Source: Theropithecus gelada
Lineage: Eukaryota; Chordata; Mammalia; Primates; Cercopithecidae
Reading direction: 5' to 3'
Assembly (NCBI RefSeq): GCF_003255815.1
Contig: NC_037682.1
Coordinates: 20,418,153 to 20,482,152 of the forward strand
Length of the DNA: 64,000 bases
Part shown: piece after piece, positions 44,166 to 56,965 of the stretch
Numbering within the stretch: the stretch's first letter is position 1
How the letters are laid out: each line of letters starts with the position of its first letter
The notes under the pieces: generated by a model
Told to the model about the DNA's origin: nothing
What the model saw: the letters and a program-made list of their open reading frames with translations, nothing else
The model's database searches: none
Program-made: the position numbers and the translations under genes

Positions 44166-44719
44166 GCAGCCCAGTTAGAATGTTTATGCATTTGCCTGCT
44201 GGCATCTAGGCCCCCTGGTGTCCCTGGGGAGCCCCCATCTCCAATGCTCCACTGCACGGGTAAGAGTGCCACTGAGGACTGACCAACCAGTGCTCATATC
44301 TGCAGGCCAGCCACAGTGATTGGTGCGAGGATACAGGGTCTAGCCAATTTGTGAGCTACAATTCTGGGGCTTTGGGGGACTCTACTGGAAAGAGAAGGGC
44401 TCTTTCATTGCAGGGATTGCTGAAAGGATAGAAGTGCGAATGTGCTGTGTGCAGGGGCACAGCCAGCCACTGTGCCACCTCATACAACAGCCTGCCCGTG
44501 AATGGAGCCATAACTAAGAAAGCAGAGCAGGATGGACAGAACAAGTCCTCATGACAGTGTGAGTCCCTGGATCCAACTGTACCTGAAACTCTCAAGATTC
44601 TTCCAGAGCTTCTGCTGAGGCCATAAATTCCATTTTTTGACTACTCTTGTTTGACTTGAGTTTCAGTCAGTTCGTATTTAGTCCTGTTCACAACCTAGTA
44701 AGCACAGTTTTACTTTGTT

Positions 44720-44830
44720 TTTCAGATAGGAATGGAGGCTCAGAGAGGTTAAGTGGCTTGAACAAGGCTGCACAGCAGCTGTCTGGAATCTGTGCAATGC
44801 AAAGCCCACACCCTTTTCTCTACTCGCAGG
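44720..44830 (-). repeat. MIR relic
   Basis: AGATAGGAATGGAGGCTCAG, GAGGTTAAGTGGCTTGAACA, AGGCTGCACAGCAGCTG. Confidence 0.6.
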
Positions 44831-45589
44831 TGGCAGTGCAGCATGGCGGGGAGACAGGCTGCAATGGGCGGGGGTCTTCCACGGCAGGGAGTGAAGGGCC
44901 CATTAACTAGAAGAAAAGCTTGCTCCCTCCTAGGCAGGCCTGCAGAGAGGCAACGGCAGAAAGGAAGCACAGGCTGCAAACTGGTGACTGTTCTTTTTTT
45001 CCATTTTTATTTTTGCCAACTTCGAAGAAACAGAAGATTCCATGTAAAAACGTGGATGTTCAGCTTTTCTGGGAAATCCGAAGGGCTGGCAACACCACAC
45101 GGGCAGTCCCACGTGGCAACGATTCGCTGGAGCTGGGTGGTGGCCCTGCTCAGATGGGCAAGGGCAAGGCACTCACTCTCCAGGTCTCCAGTCAGCCTGT
45201 CATTCACATGTGCCCCCCGCCTGGGCTGGGCATCTGAGTGTGCGGCCTGCGTGGCAGAGACCACAGTGCTGTGCAGATGCCACCTCCTGAGAACCCAGCC
45301 TCAAAGGAGATGAGGGTGCTGGGCTGGGGATTCACCAGCTTCCCAGCCCCTGCCATTCTGGCTGCTCCCAAATCCCCAGCACCCAGAACGGTTCCTGGCA
45401 CCGGCAGGGCTCAATATATATTTGATGAATGGATGAAGAAAAGGGGAGGGCGTCAGTTGGAGATTTCCAGGAGTACCCCATCAGCAGCCCTGTAAACCCA
45501 CTCCCAAGGGGCATGGGAGAGGCAAGGAGGGCAGGAACAAGGGCAGCCCTGCAGTGCACTGGCAAGAGGCAGCTTGGTGAAGAAGCTGG

Positions 45590-45920
45590 GAACATGGGCC
45601 CTGGAACAAGACTCCCTGGATGAGAATCCCAGCTCTACGACTTACTATGAGACCTGGAGAAGTTATTTCACCTTCCCTGCCTTCAGTTACCCCCGCCCTC
45701 CGCCATATAAAATGGAGATGAGAGTGAAATCGGGTTGTTGTGAGTGAAGTTATAAGCAGCCGATAAATAACTGTTACCCCAACCTCGTCCACTGAGGCAC
45801 AGACCTTGGATAAATCCCTTTCCCTCTCTGAGCCTCAGTTTACCCATCTGCACAATGAGGCCATTGGGATTTGCCTTTAGGATCTGCTGGTTCTGGCATT
45901 CTGTGACTATGAAAACTCAG
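45590..45920 (+). repeat. Two adjacent MIR copies
   Basis: First (45590-45778): GAATCCCAGCTCTACGACTT, ATATAAAATGGAGATGAGAG, CGATAAATAACTGTTA. Second (45790-45915): CCTTTCCCTCTCTGAGCCTC, AGTTTACCCATCTGCACAAT. Confidence 0.8.
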
Positions 45921-46639
45921 GGTCATGCAAATTTCAGAAGCTGGGCCCGCAGGAAGCGTCCAAGCAGGTCTCAGGGGTCTCTCTGCCAAGCCGCTCCCAC
46001 CATCGAGGTCAAAACAGACCCAAAGGACGTCACGGTGAAACCATTCATTCAAAATCCCTTTAGATTTAGCCCAAGTTCCAGCCTCAGGATCTGCTGTGGC
46101 TCATCTACCCCAAATCATGATAACCCAAAGGCACAGGGACATGGCTGGAAGGAGCCAGCCCTGGTGGCTGTCCTGAGGAGGGCCCTCCCAAGAGCCTGCA
46201 AGAGGGGCTCACCACAGCCCTCATGGTGGCTGGCGCCCTGGCAGCCAGCTGGCAGAGCCGTTTCCATTTCTCTCGCACGCCCCCAGATGGGAAATGATTC
46301 ATGAAAACCAAGAAGGTAAAATTAGCCCAAAGGCTGCCGAGTAATTTATGCAGCCAACAGCCCCAGGAGGGAGGGGAGGCCCACACTGCCAGCTCAGGCT
46401 GGCCTCCCAGGGGCTGGCAGAGCGCAGCCTGGCCATCTGGAGCCTCTGTCTCTGGGGTCTTCTATTTCTGGACTCAGCTTCCCAGGCTGTTGGCAAGGCT
46501 TCTGGCGCTTTCCCTGACCTTACCCTGGCCCACTCACCAGACTTAAAGGATGCTGGATACACTCCACTGAGGACCCGCGGGGTGCTGGGGAGTCACACAC
46601 ATCCACCCGTTCTATCCTCACCTCAGTCTCAGGAGGAAA

Positions 46640-46790
46640 GTTTCAGATCCCCCATCTTTCAGTTGCAGAAACTGAGTGAGGCTCAGAGGGGTTAAGTGGT
46701 TAGCCAAGGGTAAGTGGCAAAGCCAGGATTCAAACCTGGATCTCATGAGCTCTGTGAACTGTGCCTTCCCGGCATGCTGGCTGCTGGCTG
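46640..46790 (-). repeat. MIR SINE
   Basis: TTGCAGAAACTGAGTGAGGC, GGGTTAAGTGGTTAGCCAAG, GCCAGGATTCAAACCTGG. Confidence 0.8.
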
Positions 46791-47034
46791 CCAAATCTCA
46801 GGTTCTCCATGGGGTGAGGGGCGTGGATCCTGGCAAGCCCCAACACACCCTGTCATGTGCTTTTCACAATCTCAGAACCATCCAGTACCAGAACCTGACC
46901 CGCAACTCCAAGCCCAGTTGTCCCAATGGACAAAGTCTTCAATATCCCAATCTCTTAAATAGGGGCCGAGAAAGTATTGGTCTCCAGCCCCTCCTTATGG
47001 GAGGGACAGAATAACAGGTATCAGCAAGCTCCAT

Positions 47035-47160
47035 GGTCTCGCTTTACAGGGTGGTGCACTAAGGCCCAGAGAGGTAAAGGGACTTACTCAAAGCCACATA
47101 GCAAACATGTGGTTGAGCATAGGCTAGAACCGAGTCCTCCTGCAGAGATCCTGCTGTCAG
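47035..47160 (-). repeat. MIR SINE
   Basis: TAAGGCCCAGAGAGGTAAAG, TTACTCAAAGCCACATAGCA. Confidence 0.7.
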
Positions 47161-47869
47161 AGCTATTTATGAAGAGTGTAAATCTGAGTGGCAGTGGGGG
47201 AATTCCCTACGATCGGGGCAGCTGAGGTGAGAGTTACTTCCTGGGACCATCGGGTACCCCCCGATCCTCAAGCACCTGCTCCCACTTTTGGGACACACAG
47301 GGGCCACATGAGCAGCAGAGAAGGGCTCCTCAGAAGGCAGTAGGTGAGGCACACTGGAATCCTGCTCCACGCCTGCGGGACCTTGGCCAAGACCTTGGTT
47401 AAAGATGGACTCATTATCGAAAAGAAATGAAATCAAAATGAAAAATGTGTGCGTCTGAATCACCCAGTAGGCTGGGAGTGATCCATAGGAACTTGAAGGC
47501 TCAGCACGCATGCTGACCCAGAGCCTGTCTTCAGACCCTCTGGCTCCCCTGGTTTTGCCCAGAGGAAGACCAAGACCAGCCACAGGTGACACACACAGCT
47601 ACCCATGGAGAGGGAATTTGCCTCTGTCCCCCAGGAGCATGCAGCTGAGCTCCAGTGTGGACAGCTGGGAGCAGTACCACCCACTCCTTGGGACACAGTT
47701 CAGAGCATCCCAGTTCAGGCACCGTCTCCCCAGAGTGACTGCAATGCCAGGGCCCAAGCCCTGAGCTCAGCACTTCCAAATATCACTACAGTGACCTCCC
47801 CATCAGTGCCGAAGGAAAGGTGAGAAAACCGACATGCAGAGAGCCTGAGTTGCTTGCCCAAAGCTTTCC

Positions 47870-47990
47870 ATTCACTCAGAGATCATTTATTCGACACATT
47901 TACCAAGCACCTGCCATGTGTCAGGCATGGTGCCAGGAGTGAGAAAGGCGCATTGCCACCTTAGTGACCCCCTGGCCATCAGAGGCTTTA
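47870..47990 (-). repeat. L2 relic
   Basis: GAGATCATTTATTCGACACA, AGCACCTGCCATGTGTCAGG. Confidence 0.6.
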
Positions 47991-47994
47991 TAGC

Positions 47995-48195
47995 ATAGTG
48001 GCTCCCACATATCCTCTGAAGCTATACTGCCATGATTCAAATCTCAGCTTCCTCCAATGTGATCTTTGGAAGTCACTTAGCTTCCTTGTGCCTCAGTTTC
48101 CTCAGCTGTATCTACCTCATGACGCTATCCTGAGGATTAAGTGAAATGTCACAGATAGTGCCTGCCACTTAAGTGCTCAGTAAATATGAGCAGTT
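47995..48195 (+). repeat. MIR SINE, near full length
   Basis: TAGCATAGTGGCTCCCACAT, GCCTCAGTTTCCTCAGCTGT, CTTAAGTGCTCAGTAAATAT. Confidence 0.88.
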
Positions 48196-48654
48196 ATTGC
48201 TGAGCCAGAACCCAAAGCCTGTGTCCCTCTGACTCTTAAAACTAGGCCAGGTCAGTTTCTTTGGTGTGACCCAGCCTAAAAATGGGTCCAATGACGGCTG
48301 CTCACCTGCCTCCCTGGGAGAAGCACCGGAGCCCCCAGGGCTGCTGCAACCCCTGCCCACACCACAGGACAGGTGTAGAGAGCAAGTCCTCACCACAGAC
48401 GGGTAGACGGGCCTCAGCTGAAGCAGCCACCCTCTGCTGCCAGCCCCCTCTAGGTACCCAGAGGGTCCAGGGCTGGTGCTGGGGAAGGGCAGGGCCCGGG
48501 GCAAGCCATGGTGCTTCTTGCCTCTTAGGAAATAATCCCAAACATCTGTGCTCACTGAATACACATGCGACTGCCCAGAGGGCAGGAGGCCAAGCTGTGT
48601 GGCCGGGAACCTTTTGCCAAGACTGTCACATTAGGTCGCCTCATGAAAAAGAAC

Positions 48655-48830
48655 CGGACAGGGAACCAGATGGCCTGGCTACCATTCCCAGCCCTGCCGG
48701 TGGCGACCTATGTGGCTTTGGGAGAGTCACATAACCTCCTGGAGCCTCGGTTTCTGCATCTGTGAAATGACCTTGGCCAGGTTGCCTGTTTTTCACAGGG
48801 TGGCTGCAAGGAGCTGCTTAGGCAGCAGCA
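48655..48830 (+). repeat. MIR relic
   Basis: GTGGCTTTGGGAGAGTCACA, AACCTCCTGGAGCCTCGGTT, TCTGCATCTGTGAAATGACC. Confidence 0.75.
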
Positions 48831-49389
48831 TACGTGTGGTTTGGAGCCTGAAAGGGGGGTGTGAGGAAAAGAAAACAGATCATGCTTTCCAGCACTAAAT
48901 AAATCATCAGCTGCACCGATTTGCCCCCAGGGCTGCGAGACAAACCTTGACCTGGACCAGCCAGTGTAGCCCAGAGCCGTCCCGGGACTCTCAGGGGAAA
49001 GGCTGGCCCCAGGCTGCTTTCTTCTCCTGCCCACCCTGCAGGCCAAGGGAGATCAAATCCACAGCCACAACGAACCTCATTGACAGTTGGTAAACCTGCC
49101 TGAAGGATGGGGTTACGGTACCAGGCTCCTGGCCACCTGTGCTGAGCAAGGGGTCAGGGTGACCTTCTTCCCTCCCCATAGGCTCTGGTCCAGACCCTTC
49201 AGGGCCAAGCCGGGATGAAATCCGATCGCCCGCTGCATTCCCAGGCAGCAGCCTCCACCGGGATGTCAGGGGACAGCGGGACAAAGCCATCACCGAGGCC
49301 GGAGCCATGCAGGCTGCCCTCTGGGAGCATAGGCCCCCTGCCCACGGAGGTGGGATCCAGGGCTCATTTACAGAAGATACCCCAGAAGA

Positions 49390-49615
49390 GTAACATTACT
49401 GGGCATTTACTGTGTGTCTGCCCAGCACACGGTAAACACTTCACATGCGTTAGCTCACTCGGTCCTCAGCAGTGCCAGGATGTAGGTGCTGCTGTTATCT
49501 ATATTGGACAGAGGATAGAACTAAGGCACAGAGAGGTTATGTGGCATTCCCAGGGTGCCCAGTTGGTAAGGGGCTGATCCAGGACTTGAACTGAGACATT
49601 ACGACTCCAGAGCTC
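49390..49615 (-). repeat. MIR SINE, near full length
   Basis: GGCATTTACTGTGTGTCTGC, AGGCACAGAGAGGTTATGTG, CAGGACTTGAACTGAGACAT. Confidence 0.85.
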
Positions 49616-49929
49616 ACTTCCTACAACAGCTGACCAAGAGAGGGGTCACCCAAAGCCATGCCTTTGAATGAGGGCAGAAAACCCTGAATGTGAAGGAAAG
49701 AAGGCTCCAGGGACCACAGCCACTGTTTTCAACTCTCTGAGGGCTAGCAGGGACCAGGAGAGCTGACTCTCTCTGGCTCTAAAAAGGAGAACCAGCGACA
49801 GTGAAGGACTCACAGGGAAACATTTGGTTCTATGCAGTCTCAACATCCAGATTTTAAACATTGTACAATAAACTTTAAAAAATGCAAAAGGTTCCCCAGA
49901 CCCAGCAGTAGCTGCCCTAGATATGTGCA

Positions 49930-50345
49930 AGGAGGCACTAGAATAAAATCAGAATTTACCCAAACGTCAGTGGTGGGGGGATGGTTAAATGACGATCCTT
50001 TCTAAAACCTACGGTGCGACTAGATTTCCTAGATACAATGTTAAGTGAGAAAAGCAATTTGCAGAATAATCTGTACTACAAGAAACCATTTGTTTAAACA
50101 CATACACACCCACCCACACACACTGCAGTGGTACGTATTCCTATAAATTATGTGTGTTAACATATAGAAAAAGATCTAGAAGGATATATACCAGAGTCAT
50201 GAGCATGATGGTCAACCCTAAAGAGAAATCTGGAATGTTGTGATCATCAAGAAAGACTTTAGCTTATTTGTTAATGTTTGATTTTTTTTCCAAGTAAAAT
50301 GTATTTGTATATTCCTTACATAATTGAAATGTAGTAAAACAAAAA
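49930..50345 (+). mobile_element. L1M 3'-end relic
   Basis: GGGGGGATGGTTAAATGACG, TAAGTGAGAAAAGCAATTTG, AAAAGATCTAGAAGGATATA. Confidence 0.78.
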
Positions 50346-51029
50346 TGAAAAGATCCAATGAGCTGCCTTGGGAACCAGTGGGCTATCAGTCCCTGGAGAC
50401 ATGCCAGCAGCTCTGCCGGGGTGGAGGGAATTAGAGGCAATTTTAACACCACAAGGTATCTAAAGGGGTGAACAACCATTCTGAACCTTGGGCGCCCCAG
50501 CAGGGAAGTCAGAGCAAAAGCCCTTACTCTCTCTACTCGCATCAAGAGTTGCTATAAGGAAGCACGGAGCATCAGACCCTGCAGAAGGGAGAGGCTGGAG
50601 TTATGGATCTTCAGTGTGACTCAAGAAGAAATGGGCCGGGCAGTCAGAGGTGCACAGGCCAGCTCTTCAGAGTCCACCTTCCCCGGCCCTCTTCCCCCAG
50701 TGACTCCCGGCCCATTCAGTTTCAGCAGCCTCCAGCCCTGGCCAATTGTGACCAGCTTCAGGGATGCTTCAGGGATAAAGGCTGTGTCCTTAAAAGGACC
50801 TGACACTGGGGGCAACAGTTCAGGAAGGAAGGAGGAGGAGAAAGCGGTTATAAACGCTCACAGGGCTGACTGCCACTGATGGTGACCAGTACTAAGCCCA
50901 GGCAATGGCCTAGGCAGGACAATAAGCCCTGACCCCAAACGCAGACTGAGCCTGTGAGCCCCGGCCAGACCCTGACAATATAGCAAGCAGAGGCCAATGA
51001 GGCCATTACCTCCTAGACAGCTATGTGGT

Positions 51030-51190
51030 CACGAGGAGAGTTAGGACATGTGGATCTAAGTCCCTGATGTCCCACAAGATCTTGACAAAGTCGCTGAACC
51101 CTGTAGGGCCTCAACTCCTTCATCTGCAAACTGGGCAAACAGTAGCTACTCCGAAGCTTGCTGCACAGATGAAATGAGACTGGGCCCCCT
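51030..51190 (+). repeat. MIR relic
   Basis: GACAAAGTCGCTGAACCCTG, GCCTCAACTCCTTCATCTGC, AAACTGGGCAAACAGTAGCT. Confidence 0.6.
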
Positions 51191-53067
51191 TAGCCTCTCT
51201 GTGAACCATAGGGACTCCCACAACACGCCTCAGACACTGGGCTCCGAGAAAAGGGGGTGGCAACAACGGAGCTCCAGAAGCAGCCAGACTGCTGCCAGGC
51301 CAGAAGCCCAGGACAGCCAGGAAGGAGGCCACTGCTGGGCCCAGGAGGCAGCAGGCAGAGGGGTTCTCCAGGAGGGAAGGGTCCAGGAAGAAACGAGAGT
51401 GAGTCTGAAAGGGCAGAGGAGACTTTCTCGGCCACTGTCCTGGGCCTGAGGCCAGGGTGCTCAGGGAGGGCAGGGGAGCCACTGGCAGGTGCCAGGGAGG
51501 AGTTTGGTTTCTAACTGAAACCTGGGGAGCAGACCCCTGGGAGCTGGGCCAGCAGGTCCTTGCCTCACCGGTAGCCCAGGGAACTGGGACAGGGCAGGCC
51601 ACAGAACTAGGAAGGGGGCTCAAGGAGAGGGAGGGTAGAGCGCAGTCTCCGGGAGAAGCCAAGACAGGCTGCGATGAGCAAAGGGGCCAGACTGTGCCTG
51701 TGGACCCGGACACGGACAATCTTGGAGGATTTGATTGAGAGGTCTTACTGAGAAGTGGCAGGAGCCAGGCAGAGCAGGCTCAGGGTGTCTGTCCTTAGAG
51801 AAGCGGGGGCACTAAGAAGCAAGGAGGTCTCAGCAGGCCTGCACAGTGAAAGGATCGGCTTTGGGGAAGGGTGGAGCAGAAAGACGAAGCCTGAGTTAGG
51901 CTCAGCTGTCCCAGGGCTTGCTCCCCAGCTCCTGTCAGGGAGGCCCTCACTCTATGGCAAGTAGTGAAAGCAGCGTGGGACCAATCGAGTCGGACAGAGC
52001 AGATAGGGTGAGGACTCTCATTCTGAGCCTCCACACATGACCAAGGCCACTGTCAAGACTGTGGCACCTCAACAACTCCTGCCTTCCTGGCCCTGAAGCC
52101 AGAGCCTGGACAGAGAGGAATGCCTGCCCAGCCCCGTTCTGCAGGACCCCAGGCAGCTGGACTCCCTGTTGAACAGCAGCCAGACAGCCCGGCCTGCTGT
52201 TGGGGCCCAGCCTGTCTGGGAGCTGCAGGGAGGGAGGCAGGGGCTGGGCCACCCTGAACTGGGGCCCCAGAGGAGGGTGGAGGTAGGGCAGGCAGGAGAG
52301 GCGCTTCCAACAGCTCCCTCCCAGGCAGGCCCCTGCTCTCTCTCCATGGGCTTGTGGCCACATGCAGGCCCAGGCACACCTTGGTCTGTTTCCAGCAGCC
52401 CCAGCACAGGGCAGGTCAGTTATTCTAGGGACAGGAGGCTGTGACAGAGTTGAAGACCAGCAACTCCCTGACACTGCACTGTCTGCTCCTTTGAGCTGGG
52501 CTGGGTTGGGACTTTAACTTTTCCTCACTGCCTCAACCAGATGTTTGTTCCTCAGACCACAGAAGCAGGTCTTAGCACTGGCCCATCAGAAGATACATGA
52601 AGCCACTTCAGCCTGTTGCCCACTGCTCACCTCCTACACAGACACCATGCCATCAGAGACCAGGCGCCCAGGGCCTGGGCAATGACTCAACCTCAGCTCA
52701 AACTTCAGGCCTCCCTTCTCCTGCTAGCTCTCCCTGAACACGGCTCTGGACTGTACCCCAGACTGCACCCAGCACCCATTTGACAGCCCACCAGTCCATG
52801 TTCCTGCAGCTATAGTAGGACAGGTGTGAGGACAAGAGAGTTCTGCCATGGCCAGCCCGTGACCCCAGGTGTGACCCCACCAACCAGGCCAGCCTGGAAA
52901 GGCCACGCTGCTCATACCTGAGGGCTGCCTGCCCGTCAGCCAGGACTGACTCACGGGACAAAGAGAGGCCTGTGCATCAGCAACCTGCTCCACCGAGGAA
53001 CAGCCTTCTGGGAGGTTGGTGGCGGAAAGGAAGCACACACCTGGATGGCCTCTTTGGTCCTCTAAGG

Positions 53068-53429
53068 CAGAGGTGCCCAACACCTGGACCGCGGACGGTT
53101 ACTGATCCATGACCAGTTAGGAACCTGGCCGCACAGCAGGAGGCGAGTGGCAGGCAGGCTAGCGGGCATTACCGCCTGAGCTCTGCCGCCTGTCAGACCA
53201 GAGGCAGCATTAGATTATCACAGGACGTGAACCCTACTGTGCACTGCACATGCGAGGGCTCTAGAGTGCACTCCTTATGAGAATCGCACGAATGCCTGAT
53301 GACCCGAGGTGGAACAGTTGATGCTCTGAGGTGGAAGTTTCATCCCAAAACCATCCTTCCCGACCCCGTCCATGGAAAAATTGTCGTCCACAAAATGGTC
53401 CCTTGTGCCCCAAAGGTTGGAGACCACCG
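53068..53429 (+). mobile_element. MER1B-type (Charlie3-derived) hAT element, full length
   Basis: CAGAGGTGCCCAACACCTGG, AGGAACCTGGCCGCACAGCA, GAACCCTACTGTGCACTGCA, GGTTGGAGACCACCG. Eight-base duplication CTCTAAGG / CTCTAAGC at 53060-53067 and 53430-53437, as expected for hAT. Confidence 0.95.
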
Positions 53430-53489
53430 CTCTAAGCCACCTACTCAGCCATGGCCACCTCAAGTCCACTGCCACCTGGACAGAGTTTC

Positions 53490-53955
53490 TATAGCACAAA
53501 GCTAACTACTACTCTCCCCTGCTTACAAACCACCAACAGCTCCCCAGTGCCTCTAGGGCAAAGTCTCAATTCCTCCACATGGCATTCAAGGCCCTCCCGG
53601 CCTGGCCCTCACCTGCCTCTCCCCAGCCATCTCCACTGCTTCTCTAAACACCCATGACCGCTTGCCATTCCCGAGCCATCGGGTCCTTCTGTTGCCTGCC
53701 TTTGCACATACTGTTCCCAGTGCCTAAAATGCCCTTCCCTCTCCCTCCACCTGGCAAACCTCCGCTCCTCCCTCATGGTCCAGCTCATCGTCACCTCCTC
53801 TGGGAAACCTAACCAGATCCTCCCTTTCGACCTGCCAGGGCGAAATGACTTGCTCTCCTCTGCCCCATATCCATGAGCAAGCCGGGTGCTTCCTACTTTC
53901 AATCCCAAGACCCAGGCAAGAGCTGCTCAAGAAATTCGAGGTGAAGTGAATTCTT
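53490..53955 (+). repeat. L2 3'-region relic
   Basis: CAACAGCTCCCCAGTGCCTC, GCATTCAAGGCCCTCCCGGC, CAAACCTCCGCTCCTCCCTC, TCCTCTGGGAAACCTAACCA. Confidence 0.82.
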
Positions 53956-54519
53956 TATTTTTTAAGTTTTCCAATCTGATGCCAACAGATGCTTTTGTGA
54001 AATAAAATTAAAAATGATGTGGCAATGTCAAGTTGCCAAACAAGTTTCTCAAGGCTTCCTTTCAAAGTCTGCACGTCTCTCACCGCAGACCCGTCCCACA
54101 CAGCTCAGGATGGGCAGAGATCTGCGGACCATGGTCTCCATGGCCTGGCAGAGCCACTGTGCTCCCGGTGTTCCCGGAGGAACCTGGTGCAGGGCCCATC
54201 AAGAGTCAGGTGTGTATGTCTGGATCCTAGAGCACAAGGGCCCACTCCATGAACATCTGACCCAGACAATGGATGGGAAGGTCTGAAAATGCTATAACAT
54301 GGCCGGTCCTTGTGCTAGGCCTCCCCATTCCTCAAGTGGTCACATAAAGGCACAAAGAGGGGGACCTGCCCGAGCCACAGTGGCCCACATGCTACACTTT
54401 CTTTACACTGCTCATCATCTCAGGGGAAGGAACTTGGAATCTGTAAGTTAGTTGTACAAACTCCTGCCCAGCATGGATGGCTGACCTTATCTCCCACTGC
54501 AGTCCCAGCAAGCCAGTCC

Positions 54520-54705
54520 CATGCTGTGGTAAAGAACTCAGACTCTGGAATCAGACAGACCTAGGTTCATATCCTGGCTCAGCCTTTCATTGCTGTGTGA
54601 CCTTAGGTGAGTCACCTCACTTCTCTGGGCCTCAATGTTACCTCTGGAAACTGCACCTAATAACACTAGCATCATGGGACAGCTATGAGGGTTGAACGGA
54701 ACATG
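54520..54705 (+). repeat. MIR SINE, near full length
   Basis: AGAACTCAGACTCTGGAATC, CATTGCTGTGTGACCTTAGG, TCTCTGGGCCTCAATGTTAC. Confidence 0.88.
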
Positions 54706-55704
54706 CCCATCCACACTCACTGGGGCTTGGCTGTCACTGAGGTTTATAAAAGGCCCAGGATCTGGCAGCCGGAAACTCTGCCCTGGATTCTCCTTTTCTG
54801 CTCACCCTTCCCTGGAGACCCAGTATCTCCTCTTTGGGGTCAAGAGAGACTGCTGGTTTCCCTGGCTGCTAAGCTTGCTGATTTCCTTTGAGGACTTCAC
54901 CTCCCTGCCCTCTGCCTCCCTCAGGCTAAGGGGCTTTTCCTTCCTCCCCCTCCACACCTTCTTGGGGCACCACTGCACCCCCTCTCAAAATGCCAGCCCC
55001 CTCTGGCTGGTCTTGCTTTCTCTTGGAACACAGCTGGCCTAAAGAGAGGCACCCCTGGCCCCTGGGAAAATGTCACTTTGTTTGGGTTGGGGCAGTAAAG
55101 GGCTGTGAGGTCAGGGACAAGCCCCAGCCAACCACCTCCCGGCAGCCCCCAGAGCCCGCCTTCTCTGTACCTTGGGCCATGACGGCGCTGAGTCTGCCCT
55201 GGCTGGGTCCCAGTCAGCTGCTCCCACGAGAAGCTCACTTCCTTCTGGGGCTGAGGGTCTGGTGGGCTCCTCCCCATGCCCCTCGGCCGTCCTGGAGCCT
55301 CCCAAGCCGGCCATTTCCATCCCCTGGCATCGGGCAGCCGGATCCTTTCCTGGCCCTCACCCCTTTCCCTTGGGGAAAGTGAGAGATAGTGGGAGAAGCC
55401 ACTCTGGGAAAGCTGACATTGTGGAGGCGGTTCCATATTTACTTGCTCAGTGACGTCCATACCAGCCCAGCTCAGTGCCCTAGTCAAAGTGATCCTCCTG
55501 CCTGCTGGTCCCACTCTCGCCCCCAACTCTGCCATAAGCCTGGGGGAAGGCGCCCACTGGCCACTACCCCCCTTTCTACCCCAAGCTCCTTCCAGCCGCA
55601 CTGCCTGATATTCATGCGGTAGCTGGACAACCTCTCTGTTTGCGAAGCAGGGCACAGAGGCTGCAACAACGCTCTCTGGGGTCCCCATTCTGCTCTGATT
55701 CCAG

Positions 55705-55860
55705 AAGGACTGGGGTGCAGAGGAAGGGGTACTAGATTTGGGGTTAGAATATTAACTTGGTTACTTCCTAAACTGTATGAGCTCCAAGTCACCTCACCTC
55801 TCTGAGCCTCAGTTTTCTGAGCTGTAAAATGGGGGTTTTAAGAGCCAACCTGCCTGGGCT
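55705..55860 (+). repeat. MIR SINE
   Basis: TCACCTCTCTGAGCCTCAGT, TTTCTGAGCTGTAAAATGGG. Confidence 0.82.
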
Positions 55861-56228
55861 AGTGATCGGGGATCGGGAGAAGGTGCAGTTGGGAGGAGCA
55901 GAGTCCTGGTTGTTCTTATGGATCAGGTGAGGTAGGGGAGACAGGACTGGAAGGGAAAGCTCCAGAAGACATTGAAGGCTCCAGAGGCCTGGGGTGCCTC
56001 ACTTTGCAAGTGGATCCCCCGACCATTAGTACCAACCTCTGATCTGAGGCTGCTGCTTGGGAGCAGGATGGCCAGCAGCTATCTGCCCCCCTCCACTACT
56101 CCACTTCCCCTACCCAGTATCATTTCAGTGGAGGCTCCTGGTTTGAATGTGCCTGCAACTTCTGACCTGTGAGGTTCCTGGGACGGGGAGAAGGTCTGAA
56201 ACCAACACTCTATAAATCAAATCCTACT

Positions 56229-56534
56229 TTTATTGATTTATTATTATTTTTGAGACAGGGTCTCACTCTGTCTCCCAGGCGGAAGTACAGTGGTGCGATC
56301 TCAGCTCACCATAGCCTTGATCTCCCAGGGTCCAGTGATCCTCCCACCTCAGACTTCCAAGTTGCTGGGACTACGGACACACATCAACACGCCTGGCTAA
56401 TTTTGTTCAGTTTTTGTAAATACAGGGTCTCACTATGTTGTCTAGGCTGGTCTCAAACTACTGGACTCAAGCGATCCTCCCACCTCAGCCTCCCAAACTG
56501 CTGGGATTACAGGCAAGAACCACTGTGCCCAGCC
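56229..56534 (-). mobile_element. AluJ-like, full length, diverged
   Basis: TTGAGACAGGGTCTCACTCT, CATAGCCTTGATCTCCCAGG (J-type left arm), end ACTGTGCCCAGCC. Target duplication AAATCCTACTTTT / AAATCCTATTTTT. Confidence 0.93.
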
Positions 56535-56654
56535 CAAATCCTATTTTTGAATCACCCAAGAAACCTTCTGGGGATTATTATGTAATACAAATAGGCAATC
56601 TCAAAGGCTTCCTTTATCAACGTGGTCTTCTTAAGAAGATTGGAAAAAATGCAA

Positions 56655-56965
56655 TAATGGCTGTGTGATCTTGAGTTGGTCATGTAACCTCTCTGAGCCC
56701 CAAGTTTTCTCATCCATAAATGGATGCAGGAGTAACCTCACGGGGCTGTTGTTGGTGTCCTGGTGCTCCACACATGTTCCTTCCAGCTATTTACCGCCTC
56801 AGAGATAATAGCACCTTAAACTCAGTCCTGCAAACACGGAGGAAAAATATCTGCCACAAAATGTAGGGCAGGACTGATATTACTGAGTCCATTTACAGAA
56901 AGGAAACTGAGGCCCAGATAGGTTAAGTATTTGGCCTTGAACACAAGACACTGGGGCACCATGAG
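56655..56965. repeat. Two MIR relics in opposite orientation
   Basis: Plus copy 56655-56780 (GGTCATGTAACCTCTCTGAG, TTTTCTCATCCATAAATGGA). Minus copy 56875-56960 (TTACAGAAAGGAAACTGAGG). Confidence 0.65.
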
